From assembly GCF_902498195.1 (NCBI RefSeq), contig NZ_CABVIY010000003.1:434001-498000 (forward strand): a stretch of DNA of 64,000 bases, in the 5' to 3' direction. This document shows, piece by piece, positions 41,974-50,524 of the stretch; position 1 is the first letter of the stretch; each line of letters begins with the position of its first letter. This DNA is from Pseudomonas fluorescens (GTDB lineage: Bacteria; Pseudomonadota; Gammaproteobacteria; Pseudomonadales; Pseudomonadaceae). Both the position numbers and the translations under genes were made by a program. Under the pieces are notes generated by a model. The model was not told the origin of the DNA. It searched no databases and worked only from the letters and a program-made list of their open reading frames with translations.

Positions 41974-42996
41974 TCAAGATCGAGGGTCAAACGCGTCGCG
42001 CAGGGCTTCGCCGATGAACACCAGTAGAGAAAGAATCAATGCCAGGGTGAAAAACGCCGTCAGCCCCAGCCACGGCGCCTGCAGGTTCTGCTTGCCCTGA
42101 CCGATCAGTTCGCCAAGCGACGCGCTGCCGGCCGGCATGCCGAAGCCGAGGAAGTCCAGTGCGGTGAGGGTCGAAATGGCACCCGTGAGAATGAACGGAA
42201 GGTAGCTCAAGGTCGCGTTCATCGCGTTGGGCAGGATATGCCGCACGATCACTTTGCGATCGGTCAGGCCCAGCGCCCGTGCGGCCTTGACGTATTCCAG
42301 GTTGCGTCCACGCAGGAACTCGGCACGCACCACGTCCACCAGCGCCAGCCAGGAAAACAGCGCCATGATCCCCAGCAGCCACCAGAAATTCGGCTCCACA
42401 AACCCGGACAGGATGATCAGCAAGTACAGCACTGGCAGCCCCGACCAGACCTCCAGCAGCCGCTGGCCAAGCAGGTCGACCCAGCCACCGTAATAGCCTT
42501 GCAGGGCGCCGGCGGCAATGCCGATCAGCGCGCTGACGAAGGTCAGCATCAAGGCAAACAGAATCGATACCCGCGCGCCGAAAATCACCCGGGCCAACAC
42601 GTCCCGCGCCTGGTCGTCGGTGCCCAGCCAGTTCACGTTCGACGGCGGGCTCGGGGCCGGTTTGTTCAGGTCGTAGTTCGGCGTGTCGTCACTGAAGGGG
42701 ATTGGCGGGAACAGCAGCCAGCCACCGTCCTTCTTGATCAGGTGTTGCACGTAGTCGCTGCGGTAGTCGGCCTGGAACGGCAGTTGCCCGCCGAATTCCT
42801 GCTCGGTGTAGCGCTTGAAGGTCGGGAAATACCACTGGCCTTGATAGCTGACCAGCAACGGCTTGTCGTTGGCGATCAGTTCGCCGCCCAGGGTCAGCAG
42901 GAACAGGCCGACAAACAACCACAGCGACCACCAGCCGCGACGGTTTTTCTTGAAACGTTCGAAACGACGACGGCCCAGCGGCGAAAGCTTGAACAT
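41974..42996 (-). CDS. yejE: Peptide ABC transporter permease, YejE type
   Basis: A 340-residue inner-membrane permease with the DppC/YejE layout: a first helix after a basic stretch (RRFERFKKNRRGWWSLW), a long periplasmic insert of about 100 residues typical of YejE, and the EAA motif RGRNLEYVKAARALGLTD near residue 230. The ATG at 42996 shares one base with the stop codon of yejB (TGATG), evidence of translational coupling. The open frame upstream of that ATG is not expected to be used. Confidence 0.94.
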   Translation of the reverse strand: MFKLSPLGRRRFERFKKNRRGWWSLWLFVGLFLLTLGGELIANDKPLLVSYQGQWYFPTFKRYTEQEFGGQLPFQADYRSDYVQHLIKKDGGWLLFPPIPFSDDTPNYDLNKPAPSPPSNVNWLGTDDQARDVLARVIFGARVSILFALMLTFVSALIGIAAGALQGYYGGWVDLLGQRLLEVWSGLPVLYLLIILSGFVEPNFWWLLGIMALFSWLALVDVVRAEFLRGRNLEYVKAARALGLTDRKVIVRHILPNAMNATLSYLPFILTGAISTLTALDFLGFGMPAGSASLGELIGQGKQNLQAPWLGLTAFFTLALILSLLVFIGEALRDAFDPRS

Positions 42997-44057
42997 CAGG
43001 CGTTCCTCGCGGCGAAGTCGATGCGCGGGTCGACCAGGGTGTAGCACAGGTCGCCCACCAGTTTTATCAGCAGGCCGAACAAGGTGAAAATGAACAGCGA
43101 GCCAAACACCACCGGATAGTCCCGGGACACGGCGGCCTCATAGCTCATGCGCCCCAGGCCATCGAGGGAGAAGATCACCTCGATCAGCAGGGAACCGGCA
43201 AAAAATACGCTGATGAAGGCCTGGGGAATGCCCGACACCACCAGCAACATGGCGTTGCGGAACACGTGGCCATACAGCACCCGCCGCTCACTCAAGCCCT
43301 TGGCGCGAGCGGTGACCACGTATTGGCGGGTGATTTCATTGAGAAACGAGTTTTTGGTCAGGATGGTCAGGGTGGCGAAACCACCGATCACCAGCGCCGT
43401 CACCGGCAGCACCAGGTGCCAGAAGTAATCGGCGACCTTGCCCAGGGTCGACAGCGACTCGAAATTGTCCGACACCAGCCCGCGCACCGGAAACCAGTTC
43501 AGCGACGTGCCGCCGGCAAAGATCACGATCAGGAACATCGCGAACAGGAACGCCGGCATCGCGTAGCCGATGATGATCGCGGTACTGCTCCAGATATCGA
43601 ATTGGCTGCCGTGGTGCACCGCCTTGCGAATCCCCAGCGGGATCGACACCAGGTAGGTGATCAGCGTCGCCCAGAGCCCGAGGGAGATGGTCACCGGCAT
43701 TTTCTGCAGGATCAGGTCGGTGACCGTGGCGCCGCGGAAGAAACTCTTGCCGAAGTCCAGGCGCGCATAACTGGTGAGCATCAGCCAGAGCCGCTCGTGG
43801 GCCGGTTTGTCGAAGCCGTACTGTTTCTCGATGTCCTTGATCAGTTGCGGGTCGAGGCCGCGACTGGCCCGTGAGGTGCCGCTCATGGTCTCGCCCGAGC
43901 CGCCGCCGACACTGGCGCCGCCAATGCCTTGCAGATGGGCGATGGCCTGTTCCACCGGGCCGCCCGGCGCGGCCTGGACGATGACGAAGTTGACCAGGAG
44001 AATGATCACCAGCGTCGGAATGATCAGCAGCAGGCGCCGCAGTATGTAAGCCCACAT
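42996..44057 (-). CDS. yejB: Peptide ABC transporter permease, YejB type
   Basis: A 353-residue permease beginning [17 protein letters not shown], the usual YejB/DppB start, with a periplasmic insert rich in Gly and Ser after helix 1 (residues 35-90) as in YejB, and the EAA motif [18 protein letters not shown] near residue 250. Its ATG shares one base with the yejA stop codon (TGATG). Together with YejE it forms the channel. Confidence 0.94.
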   Translation of the reverse strand: MWAYILRRLLLIIPTLVIILLVNFVIVQAAPGGPVEQAIAHLQGIGGASVGGGSGETMSGTSRASRGLDPQLIKDIEKQYGFDKPAHERLWLMLTSYARLDFGKSFFRGATVTDLILQKMPVTISLGLWATLITYLVSIPLGIRKAVHHGSQFDIWSSTAIIIGYAMPAFLFAMFLIVIFAGGTSLNWFPVRGLVSDNFESLSTLGKVADYFWHLVLPVTALVIGGFATLTILTKNSFLNEITRQYVVTARAKGLSERRVLYGHVFRNAMLLVVSGIPQAFISVFFAGSLLIEVIFSLDGLGRMSYEAAVSRDYPVVFGSLFIFTLFGLLIKLVGDLCYTLVDPRIDFAARNA

Positions 44058-45925
44058 CAGTGCGGTCCTCCGGGGCTGCCACGGCGAATACGTTCGGCGG
44101 TCATTTGCTGGTTGGTCAGCGGCGTGGTGCTCATTTCCCACCAGCTTTCGATGGCTTCGTCATTGCTGGCCTGCACGTTCGGGATGCCGAAGCGGTTCCA
44201 CCAGACGGTGGACGTTCCCGGCGGGTAATAGTTGGGGATCCAGTAGTAGTTCCATTGCAGCACCCGATCCAGCGCATGGGCGTAGCGCAACATGTCGGCC
44301 TTGTTGTCGGCGCGCACCAGGCCGTTGATCAGGGTGTCCACCGCCGGGTTCTTCAGGACCATGTAGTTGTTGGAACCCGGGTCGGTGGCGGCTGCGGAAC
44401 CGAAATAATTCAACAGTTCGCCCCCCGGAGAGGTGGTGACCGGGTAGCCGGTGACGATCATGTCGTAGTCGCGGCTCATCAAGCGGTTGACGTATTGGGA
44501 CGAGTCGATGCGGCGAATGTTCAGGTCAATGCCGATCTGTTTCAGTGTGCGCTTGTACGGCAACAGCAAGCGGTCCATGCCGTTCTGGCTGACCAGGAAC
44601 GTGAAACTCAGCGGCTCACCGTCGGCGTTGACCAGTTGATCGCCCTGGGGTTTCCAGCCGGCCTGCTCGAGCAAGGCCAGGGCTTGCAGCTGCTTGTCGC
44701 GAATCACGCCGCTGCCATCGGTTTTCGGCGCCTCGAATACCTGGCTGAAGACTTCGTCGGGGATCTGCCCGCGCAAGGGTTCGAGAATCGCCAGCTCGCC
44801 GGCATCCGGCAATTGTCGCGCGGCGAGTTCGGTATTGGAAAAGAAGCTCTGCTGGCGGATGTACAGGTTGCGCATCATCTGCCGGTTGCTCCATTCGAAA
44901 TCCCAGAGCATGACCAGCGCCTGACGCACCCGGCGATCCTGGAACATCGGTTTGTCCAGGTTGAAAACAAAGCCCTGGCTCGGTTGCGGCGCCTCCGTCG
45001 CCAGGTGGGCCTTCTGCAGGCGGCCGTCGCTCAGGGCCGGGCTTTCATAGCCAATGGAATATCCGGTGGCGGAAAACTCGCGGTTGTAGTCGTAGGCGCC
45101 GCCGCGCAGGACCTGGCGGGCAACGTCGGTGTCGCCGAAGTATTCGATGCTGAAATGATCGAAATTGTACAGGCCACGGCTCACCGGCAGGTCCTTGCCC
45201 CACCAGTCGGGGTTGCGTTCGAAGGTGATGCTGCGCCCGGAGTCGACCTTGCCCACCCTGTACGGCCCGCTACCCAGTGGTGCCTCGTAACCGCCGCCAC
45301 CGGCGAAGTCGCGGGTTTTCCACCAGTGCTCGGGAAACACCGGCAGGGTCGCGATGTCCAGCGGCAGTGTGCGGTTTTCGTTGTTCTTGAAGTCGAAGCG
45401 CACGGTCAGGGGCGACTCCACTTCGACGCCTTTGACATCGGCGAATTGGGTGCGATAACGCAGGCTGCCCTGGGTCATCAACAGGTCGAAGGTATAGCGC
45501 ACGTCTTCGGCGGTGATGGGTTTGCCATCGGCGAAACGGGCCTTGGGATTGAGGAAGAAACGCAGGGACAGGCCGTCATCGCTGCGTTCCATCTGCTGCG
45601 CCACCAGGCCATATACGGTGTAGGGCTCATCCAGGGAACGTTGGGCCAGGGGCGAATAGAGCAAACCATCGATCTGCGTGACGCCAATGCCCTTGTCGAT
45701 GTAGGGCAGGACATGGTCGAAGTGGCCGATCTCGATCGCCGAGCGACGCATGGTGCCGCCCTTGGGGGCCTGCGGATTGGAGTAGGCGAAGTGACTGAAG
45801 CCGGCGGGGTACCTGGCCGGCTCACCGTAGACGGTCAACGCATGTTGCGGTGCAGCGTTCACACCGGCGGCGCCCAATAGCAGGGCCACGGCAGTGAATA
45901 ACACAGTAGGGAAAGCCAGTCGCAT
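44057..45925 (-). CDS. yejA: Peptide ABC transporter substrate-binding protein, YejA type
   Basis: A periplasmic SBP_bac_5 family protein of 622 residues. The signal peptide is [24 protein letters not shown] in outline, with cleavage after about residue 24. The mature protein begins [20 protein letters not shown] and shows the family blocks [32 protein letters not shown] and the C-terminal [11 protein letters not shown]. YejABEF imports peptides and peptide antibiotics such as microcin C in enteric bacteria. The ATG at 45925 avoids a 29-codon extension lacking a signal sequence. Confidence 0.93.
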   Translation of the reverse strand: MRLAFPTVLFTAVALLLGAAGVNAAPQHALTVYGEPARYPAGFSHFAYSNPQAPKGGTMRRSAIEIGHFDHVLPYIDKGIGVTQIDGLLYSPLAQRSLDEPYTVYGLVAQQMERSDDGLSLRFFLNPKARFADGKPITAEDVRYTFDLLMTQGSLRYRTQFADVKGVEVESPLTVRFDFKNNENRTLPLDIATLPVFPEHWWKTRDFAGGGGYEAPLGSGPYRVGKVDSGRSITFERNPDWWGKDLPVSRGLYNFDHFSIEYFGDTDVARQVLRGGAYDYNREFSATGYSIGYESPALSDGRLQKAHLATEAPQPSQGFVFNLDKPMFQDRRVRQALVMLWDFEWSNRQMMRNLYIRQQSFFSNTELAARQLPDAGELAILEPLRGQIPDEVFSQVFEAPKTDGSGVIRDKQLQALALLEQAGWKPQGDQLVNADGEPLSFTFLVSQNGMDRLLLPYKRTLKQIGIDLNIRRIDSSQYVNRLMSRDYDMIVTGYPVTTSPGGELLNYFGSAAATDPGSNNYMVLKNPAVDTLINGLVRADNKADMLRYAHALDRVLQWNYYWIPNYYPPGTSTVWWNRFGIPNVQASNDEAIESWWEMSTTPLTNQQMTAERIRRGSPGGPH

Positions 45926-46060
45926 TGTCAGCCTTAGAGCCGGGTGGTCGTTAACGACAATTTGTACGCTAGCGGCGCGTCCCTCGCCAGCCGAATCGCG
46001 TATCTGAAACACGACGGCCCACCAAAAGGCGGGCCGTCGTGATGCAACGCCGGACGTCGA

Positions 46061-46342
46061 TCAGTCCTGACGGCTGGTCACTTCCAGCAAGTGGTAGCCG
46101 AACTGAGTCTTCACCGGGCCTTGCACGACGTTGATCGGCGCGCTGAAGACCACGGTGTCGAACTCCTTGACCATCTGGCCCGGACCGAACGAACCCAGGT
46201 CACCGCCCTGGCGGCTGGAAGGGCAAGTGGAGTTGGCCTTGGCGATTTCGGCGAAATCAGCGCCGCCCTCGATCTGGGCCTTCAGTTCGTTGCACTTGGC
46301 TTCGCTGGCTACGAGGATGTGGCGGGCAGTGGCTTTAGCCAT
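46061..46342 (-). CDS. ppiC: Peptidyl-prolyl isomerase PpiC (parvulin)
   Basis: A 93-residue cytosolic parvulin, the size of E. coli PpiC (93). Motifs: MAKATARHILVASEAKCNEL, NSTCPSSRQGGDLGSFGPGQ, VVFSAPINVVQGPVKTQFGY and a C-terminal HLLEVTSRQD. GGAGTAATTTCCC precedes the ATG at 46342 as ribosome binding site. It is a lone gene downstream of the yejA start and convergent with nothing. The second, shorter paralogue at 30089-30364 lacks the same tail. Confidence 0.95.
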   Translation of the reverse strand: MAKATARHILVASEAKCNELKAQIEGGADFAEIAKANSTCPSSRQGGDLGSFGPGQMVKEFDTVVFSAPINVVQGPVKTQFGYHLLEVTSRQD

Positions 46343-46408
46343 GGGAAATTACTCCTTTCAATGTTCTGTAAAATGTGGAGCCTACCGGATTCAGTGAGCT
46401 ATTTCTCC

Positions 46409-46432
46409 TGTAGGAGCGAGCATGCTCGCGAA
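46409..46432. repeat. Single degenerate REP half-element
   Basis: Isolated TAGGAGCGAGCATGCTCGCG followed by AA, a single half-REP without partner, between ppiC and the lipase gene. Confidence 0.7.
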
Positions 46433-46540
46433 AAATGTCTGTACCGCACGGCCATTGAGGCCTGGTGCGTCGTAAATGCCACCCACCGTCGGAACGCCGC
46501 CCGCCGCCAGCATAGTGCCTGCAAGTGACCGGCATCACGA

Positions 46541-47422
46541 TCAAAGCCCCGCTTTTATCAGCCGTTCGGCGTGCTGCACGTACAGCTCGATCGGGTCGAT
46601 GCTGTTTGCCGTCGGCAGGCCTGCCTGGCGCAGGGTTCCCAGATGGTCCAGCGGATAGTCGGAACGAATGACGCTGCCCAGATGGGAGCTGTAGCGTCCG
46701 ACCATGCCATCGTTCTGATCGGCTTCGGTGGTGAAAAATCGGGAAAAGGCCCTCAAGAAGCCGTGCAACGGATCGATGGGGTTGAAGGGGTCATCCAGAA
46801 GGTTTTTCGCCAGGACGCCGCTCCAGGAGTAATAGCGGACTCCGTTGACCTGTTCGCAGCCGTTGCCGCCCCAGGTTTCAGGCAGTCCTTGCGGGTATTT
46901 TTCGTTGAAGGCACCTGTACCCTCGGTCGTCAGGGCGTTCAGGGCGGCGACGGAGTCTTGTGGCAGGCGCCGGTTGCCACTGAGGAGCGACAGGAAATCT
47001 GCAAAAAGGGTCGCCACCGTATCGGCGATGTGTTCCGGCAAGCGGCCAGGGGTAAGGGCCTTGCGCAGGAAGTCGGCCAGCTCCGAACCATGGTTCGGTC
47101 CACTGACGGAGGTCACCGAAGCCACCGACTGCGGCGCGACCGCCCCCGCATAACGTGCCGCCAGTGCGCCCTGGCTGTGACCGATCAGGTTGACTTTAAT
47201 CGCGCCGGTGCCCTCCAGAACCCGTTCGATCTGCGCCAGCAGTTGCTCGCCGCGTGTTTCGTTACTGTGGGTGGCCGACAGGTGTGGCACGAAGACGCGC
47301 GCGCCACCGCTCCTGAGGGCTTGCTTGATGTCATGAAAGAGTTCGAAGTTGCCGATCCGGTCGAAGCCGAAGAGCCCGTGGATCAGCAGGATGGGATAAT
47401 GAGTGTCTGCATTCCGTTGCAT
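46541..47422 (-). CDS. Triacylglycerol lipase, P. fragi type (family I.1)
   Basis: An alpha/beta-hydrolase of 293 residues that would cleave acylglycerol esters. YPILLIHGLFGFDRIGN is the oxyanion-hole segment near the start, GHSQGALAARY near residue 80 has the nucleophile Ser, then TSVSGPNHGSELADFL, GLPETWGGNG, and the C-terminal IRSDYPLDHLG with the catalytic His, and the Asp in the ENDGMVG-like QNDGMVGRYSSHLG. It matches the P. fragi lipase in size and sequence. There is no signal peptide, as for that enzyme, and no foldase gene follows, so secretion is uncertain. The start and the HGLFGFD block are in the right place for the family, so truncation is unlikely. Confidence 0.9.
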   Translation of the reverse strand: MQRNADTHYPILLIHGLFGFDRIGNFELFHDIKQALRSGGARVFVPHLSATHSNETRGEQLLAQIERVLEGTGAIKVNLIGHSQGALAARYAGAVAPQSVASVTSVSGPNHGSELADFLRKALTPGRLPEHIADTVATLFADFLSLLSGNRRLPQDSVAALNALTTEGTGAFNEKYPQGLPETWGGNGCEQVNGVRYYSWSGVLAKNLLDDPFNPIDPLHGFLRAFSRFFTTEADQNDGMVGRYSSHLGSVIRSDYPLDHLGTLRQAGLPTANSIDPIELYVQHAERLIKAGL

Positions 47423-47610
47423 GATTTTGTCCTTTTTGGCGTCCAGGGAGGCGCCTTGCGCCTCACTCTAAAACACTGGGACGTGGTCGCGATGTATGAA
47501 AAAGACGCGGTCAGTGGACGAAAGTGGCATTGAGAAACGCCGAAAAAGGCGAGGTGCGGGAGGTCCCGCCGGGGACTCTCCGCGCTCTGTCCGGCGAGTT
47601 CCCTGCGGGA

Positions 47611-48684
47611 TTAACCGCGCTGAGAACGCAGTCGCTGCGCCGCCTGCAGCAACAGTTCTTCCGTCCCGTTCCAGCCCAGGCAACCGTCGGTGACCGACAC
47701 GCCGTACTTAAGGGTAGGGCTCAACGGTTGGCAACCCTCGAACAGATGGCTTTCGATCATCATGCCAATCAGCGAGCGGTCACCCTGCAGGCGTTGTTCC
47801 AGCACATCGTTGAACACCGCCGGCTGGCGCAACGGATCTTTGCCACTGTTGGCGTGGCTGCAGTCGACCATGATCCGGGCCGGAATCTTCAGGCGTGTCA
47901 GGTCGCTGTGTACCCTGGTCACGCTGGCACGGTCGTAGTTCGGTCCGTCGTGGCCACCGCGCAGGACCAGATGGGTGTCGGCATTGCCCGGGGTCTGAAT
48001 GATCGCCGGGTGGCCCTGGCTGTCGACGCCGAAGTGGCGATGCGGATGGGCGGCCGAACGCATGGCGTCGCTGGCGACCGCGACACCGCCGTCGGTGCCG
48101 TTCTTGAAACCGACCGGCATGCTCAGACCGCTGGCCATTTCGCGGTGGATCTGCGATTCGGTGGTGCGGGCACCGATGGCCACCCAGCTCAGCAAATCAT
48201 CGAAGTAACCGGCGGCCATGGGTTGCAGCAGTTCGGTTGCCACCGGCAAGCCCAGCATGAGCATTTCGCGCATCAGTTCGCGGGAAAGGGTCAGGCCGCC
48301 CGCCATGTCGTCGCTGCCATCCAGGCGCGGATCGTAGGCCAGGCCTTTCCAGCCGACCGTGGTGCGGGGTTTTTCGACGTAGGCGCGCATCACCAACAGC
48401 ATTTGGTCGCTGACGTCGTCGGCCAGGCGGGCCAGCTTGGCGGCGTATTCGAGTGCTGATTTCGGGTCGTGAATCGAGCAGGGGCCGACAATGACCAGCA
48501 GACGGGAATCTTCTCCGTTGAGGATCGCGCGAACCGCCTGGCGGTGAGCCGCGACTTGCTGGGTCAGTGCCAGGGTGAGCGGCAGTTGCTGTTTGAGTTG
48601 CAACGAGCTGGGCAGACGCAAGGTCAGCGCTTCATTGGCAGGGCTCAGGGTCGACAGTGGCAGAGCAGAGACGGACGAGTTCAT
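47611..48684 (-). CDS. 3-deoxy-7-phosphoheptulonate (DAHP) synthase, class I
   Basis: First committed step of aromatic amino-acid synthesis: phosphoenolpyruvate plus erythrose 4-phosphate gives DAHP. The 357-residue AroF/AroG-type enzyme shows LVIVGPCSIHDPKSALEYA near residue 68, MRAYVEKPRTTVGWKG near residue 100, SWVAIGARTTESQIHR near residue 165, GFKNGTDG near residue 193 and DCSHANSGKDP near residue 273, with the metal ligands of this family. The form (Tyr-, Phe- or Trp-sensitive) cannot be told from sequence by eye. The 5' leader holds two short aromatic-rich ORFs and an intrinsic terminator, so transcription is probably attenuated. Confidence 0.93.
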   Translation of the reverse strand: MNSSVSALPLSTLSPANEALTLRLPSSLQLKQQLPLTLALTQQVAAHRQAVRAILNGEDSRLLVIVGPCSIHDPKSALEYAAKLARLADDVSDQMLLVMRAYVEKPRTTVGWKGLAYDPRLDGSDDMAGGLTLSRELMREMLMLGLPVATELLQPMAAGYFDDLLSWVAIGARTTESQIHREMASGLSMPVGFKNGTDGGVAVASDAMRSAAHPHRHFGVDSQGHPAIIQTPGNADTHLVLRGGHDGPNYDRASVTRVHSDLTRLKIPARIMVDCSHANSGKDPLRQPAVFNDVLEQRLQGDRSLIGMMIESHLFEGCQPLSPTLKYGVSVTDGCLGWNGTEELLLQAAQRLRSQRG

Positions 48685-48732
48685 ATTCAGGCTTCCTGGG
48701 CTGGCGGCGGGTGGGTTCCCGCGTGCTCGGCC

Positions 48733-48885
48733 CTATTGGGGTGTTCGACAATTGGCCAAATTGGCTGCGTGTGTGTGCTTGCCACCTGTGGGTGACCGAT
48801 CGGAGGCGGCAGGCTGTCCCGAACGGAGGGTGGTAAATCGCCAGGCGGTAAAACTGTCGTAACGGTAATAAGTGGCGTAGTTCAT
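48733..48885 (-). CDS. Second short leader ORF, aromatic-rich
   Basis: A 50-codon ORF beginning MNYATYYRYDSFTAWRF, with four Tyr, two Phe and one Trp in the first 17 residues. AGAGGA lies eight bases before the ATG. It starts after the attenuator terminator and ends 48 bases before the DAHP synthase start. It may be a second regulatory leader peptide sensing aromatic aminoacyl-tRNA, or a small protein; its 33-residue C-terminal part shows nothing recognisable. Confidence 0.5.
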   Translation of the reverse strand: MNYATYYRYDSFTAWRFTTLRSGQPAASDRSPTGGKHTHAANLANCRTPQ

Positions 48886-48931
48886 GTGCTTGATCCTCTG
48901 AATGTCTGGTGTGTTGCTAAAAATGTTCGGG

Positions 48932-48974
48932 GCTGAAAAAACAAAACCCCCGGTCGGGAGGCCGACCGGGGGTT
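48932..48974 (-). terminator. Attenuator terminator upstream of DAHP synthase
   Basis: Minus-strand hairpin with an 11-13 bp stem (CCCCCGGTCGG / CCGACCGGGGG, loop CCTC), followed by a T-rich run TTTTGTTTTTT. It sits between leader ORF 1 and leader ORF 2, where an attenuator belongs. Confidence 0.88.
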
Positions 48975-49021
48975 GAGTATTCTCTGGTGGCGACCCGTCT
49001 AAAGTGGGCGCCGTGTGGGTA

Positions 49022-49150
49022 TCAGGCGCGCCAGTGGCTAAACCAATACCCAAAATAAAAGCTGACCGGAGCACAAGCGTCGTTCGCCCGCGCAGCCGCA
49101 ACCGAGCGCAGGGCGCTGGCGGTACGAAGCGGGGAGAGGGCGTTGAACAT
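49022..49150 (-). CDS. Attenuator leader peptide of DAHP synthase
   Basis: A 42-codon ORF with ribosome binding site GGAG seven bases before its ATG (49150). Near the end is FYFGYWFSHW, with seven aromatic codons among ten (three Phe, two Tyr, two Trp). The stop at 49022 is 48 bases before the terminator hairpin. In classic attenuators, ribosome stalling at such codons when charged tRNA is scarce prevents the terminator; GGGTAT inside the aromatic run can pair with ATACCC just after the stop codon, a candidate 1:2 stem. The mixture of Phe, Tyr and Trp suits a general aromatic enzyme. Confidence 0.75.
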   Translation of the reverse strand: MFNALSPLRTASALRSVAAARANDACAPVSFYFGYWFSHWRA

Positions 49151-49309
49151 GTTGTGTCTCCGATGGATGGCCCGAGCTTACTAGAGCCCGGTACGAGGAT
49201 TCAATCAGAAAATGCTATCGGGTACAGGTAGCGTGTTATATCGCTTGAGTGACATGCCGGTTGTGACCACACTTAGTCTCCCTGATAGATCAACCGTCGT
49301 GGAGGCACA

Positions 49310-49753
49310 ATGGAGTTTGAGTGGCGTGCGGCAACGGACGGCGATCTCGATTTCGCACGCGAACTGACTTGCCGGAACATGCTGCGCTATTACATCCAGC
49401 ACGACCTGCTTTGGCAGGACGAGGCGTTCGATGTGGCCTGGGCGGGGCGGGAAAACCGCTTGATTGTGCGCGGCGGGCATCCGGTGGGGTACGTCAGCCT
49501 GAGTCGCGATGCCAGGGCGCTGTACATCCGTGAAATACACATTGACGAAGGGTTTCGCCGGCAGGGCGCGGGTTCCTGGGCGATCGATCAGGTATTTGCC
49601 ATGGCCTGCCAGGAACGGCGCCCGGCATTGCGCTTGACGGTTTTTGAAAACAACCCGGCGCGGGCGTTGTATGAAAGAAAAGGATTACAGGTGGTGGGGG
49701 CGGACCCGTGTTTCCTGAGGATGCAGCGCGACGTCGAGGCCTCGGATCGCTGA
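49310..49753 (+). CDS. GNAT-family N-acetyltransferase
   Basis: A 147-residue acetyl-CoA-dependent acetyltransferase. The acetyl-CoA pyrophosphate loop is RRQGAGSWAIDQV near residue 83, preceded by the IREIHIDEGF strand, and the C-terminal NNPARALYERKGLQVVG is the usual motif B. It starts MEFEWRAATDGDL with GGAG eight bases before the ATG. It is ahead of gacA but separated by 127 bases and is probably its own transcript. The substrate is unknown. Confidence 0.88.
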   Translation: MEFEWRAATDGDLDFARELTCRNMLRYYIQHDLLWQDEAFDVAWAGRENRLIVRGGHPVGYVSLSRDARALYIREIHIDEGFRRQGAGSWAIDQVFAMACQERRPALRLTVFENNPARALYERKGLQVVGADPCFLRMQRDVEASDR

Positions 49754-49880
49754 AACACGCATGGCACAGGGCTTCCAAGATAACTGGAAACTTTTTATCT
49801 GACGCTTTCCGCTAGGTTTGCCGGTGGCTTTTTTGCTAAGGTGTCGGCAACCCAATAAGACCATATCGCGAGGTGTCTGC

Positions 49881-50522
49881 TTGATTAGGGTGCTAGTAGT
49901 CGATGACCATGATCTCGTTCGTACAGGCATTACACGAATGCTGGCTGACATCGATGGCCTTCAAGTAGTCGGCCAGGCTGAATCGGGGGAAGAGTCCCTG
50001 CTCAAGGCGCGCGAGCTGAAACCCGATGTGGTGTTGATGGACGTCAAGATGCCCGGGATTGGTGGTCTTGAAGCCACTCGCAAATTGCTGCGCAGTCATC
50101 CGGACATCAAGGTCGTGGCGGTGACGGTCTGTGAGGAAGATCCGTTTCCTACACGCTTGTTGCAGGCGGGCGCCGCCGGATACCTGACCAAGGGCGCGGG
50201 CTTGCCGGAAATGGTCCAGGCCATCCGCCTGGTGTTTGCCGGGCAGCGCTACATCAGTCCGCAGATTGCCCAGCAACTGGCGATCAAATCCTTCCAGCCG
50301 ACCAATGATTCACCTTTCGACGCCCTGTCCGAGCGGGAAATCCAGATTGCGTTGATGATCGTCGGCTGCCAGAAGGTCCAGATCATCTCCGACAAGCTGT
50401 GCCTGTCGCCCAAAACCGTAAATACCTACCGTTACCGCATTTTCGAAAAGCTTTCGATCAGTAGTGATGTCGAGTTGACGCTGCTGGCGGTTCGTCACGG
50501 CATGGTTGATGCCAGCCTCTGA
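49881..50522 (+). CDS. gacA: Response regulator GacA
   Basis: Global activator of secondary metabolism and biofilm genes, phosphorylated by GacS; its output is expression of the rsmX/Y/Z small RNAs that titrate RsmA/RsmE. The 213-residue protein is a NarL-type regulator: receiver domain (DDHDLV at 8-13, phospho-Asp54 in [10 protein letters not shown], Lys in TKGAG near 104) and a LuxR-type helix-turn-helix ([19 protein letters not shown], then [18 protein letters not shown]). The start codon is TTG, as described for P. fluorescens gacA, with AGGTG upstream. uvrC starts 2 bases after the stop, the usual Pseudomonas arrangement. Confidence 0.96.
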   Translation: MIRVLVVDDHDLVRTGITRMLADIDGLQVVGQAESGEESLLKARELKPDVVLMDVKMPGIGGLEATRKLLRSHPDIKVVAVTVCEEDPFPTRLLQAGAAGYLTKGAGLPEMVQAIRLVFAGQRYISPQIAQQLAIKSFQPTNDSPFDALSEREIQIALMIVGCQKVQIISDKLCLSPKTVNTYRYRIFEKLSISSDVELTLLAVRHGMVDASL

Positions 50523-50524
50523 AA

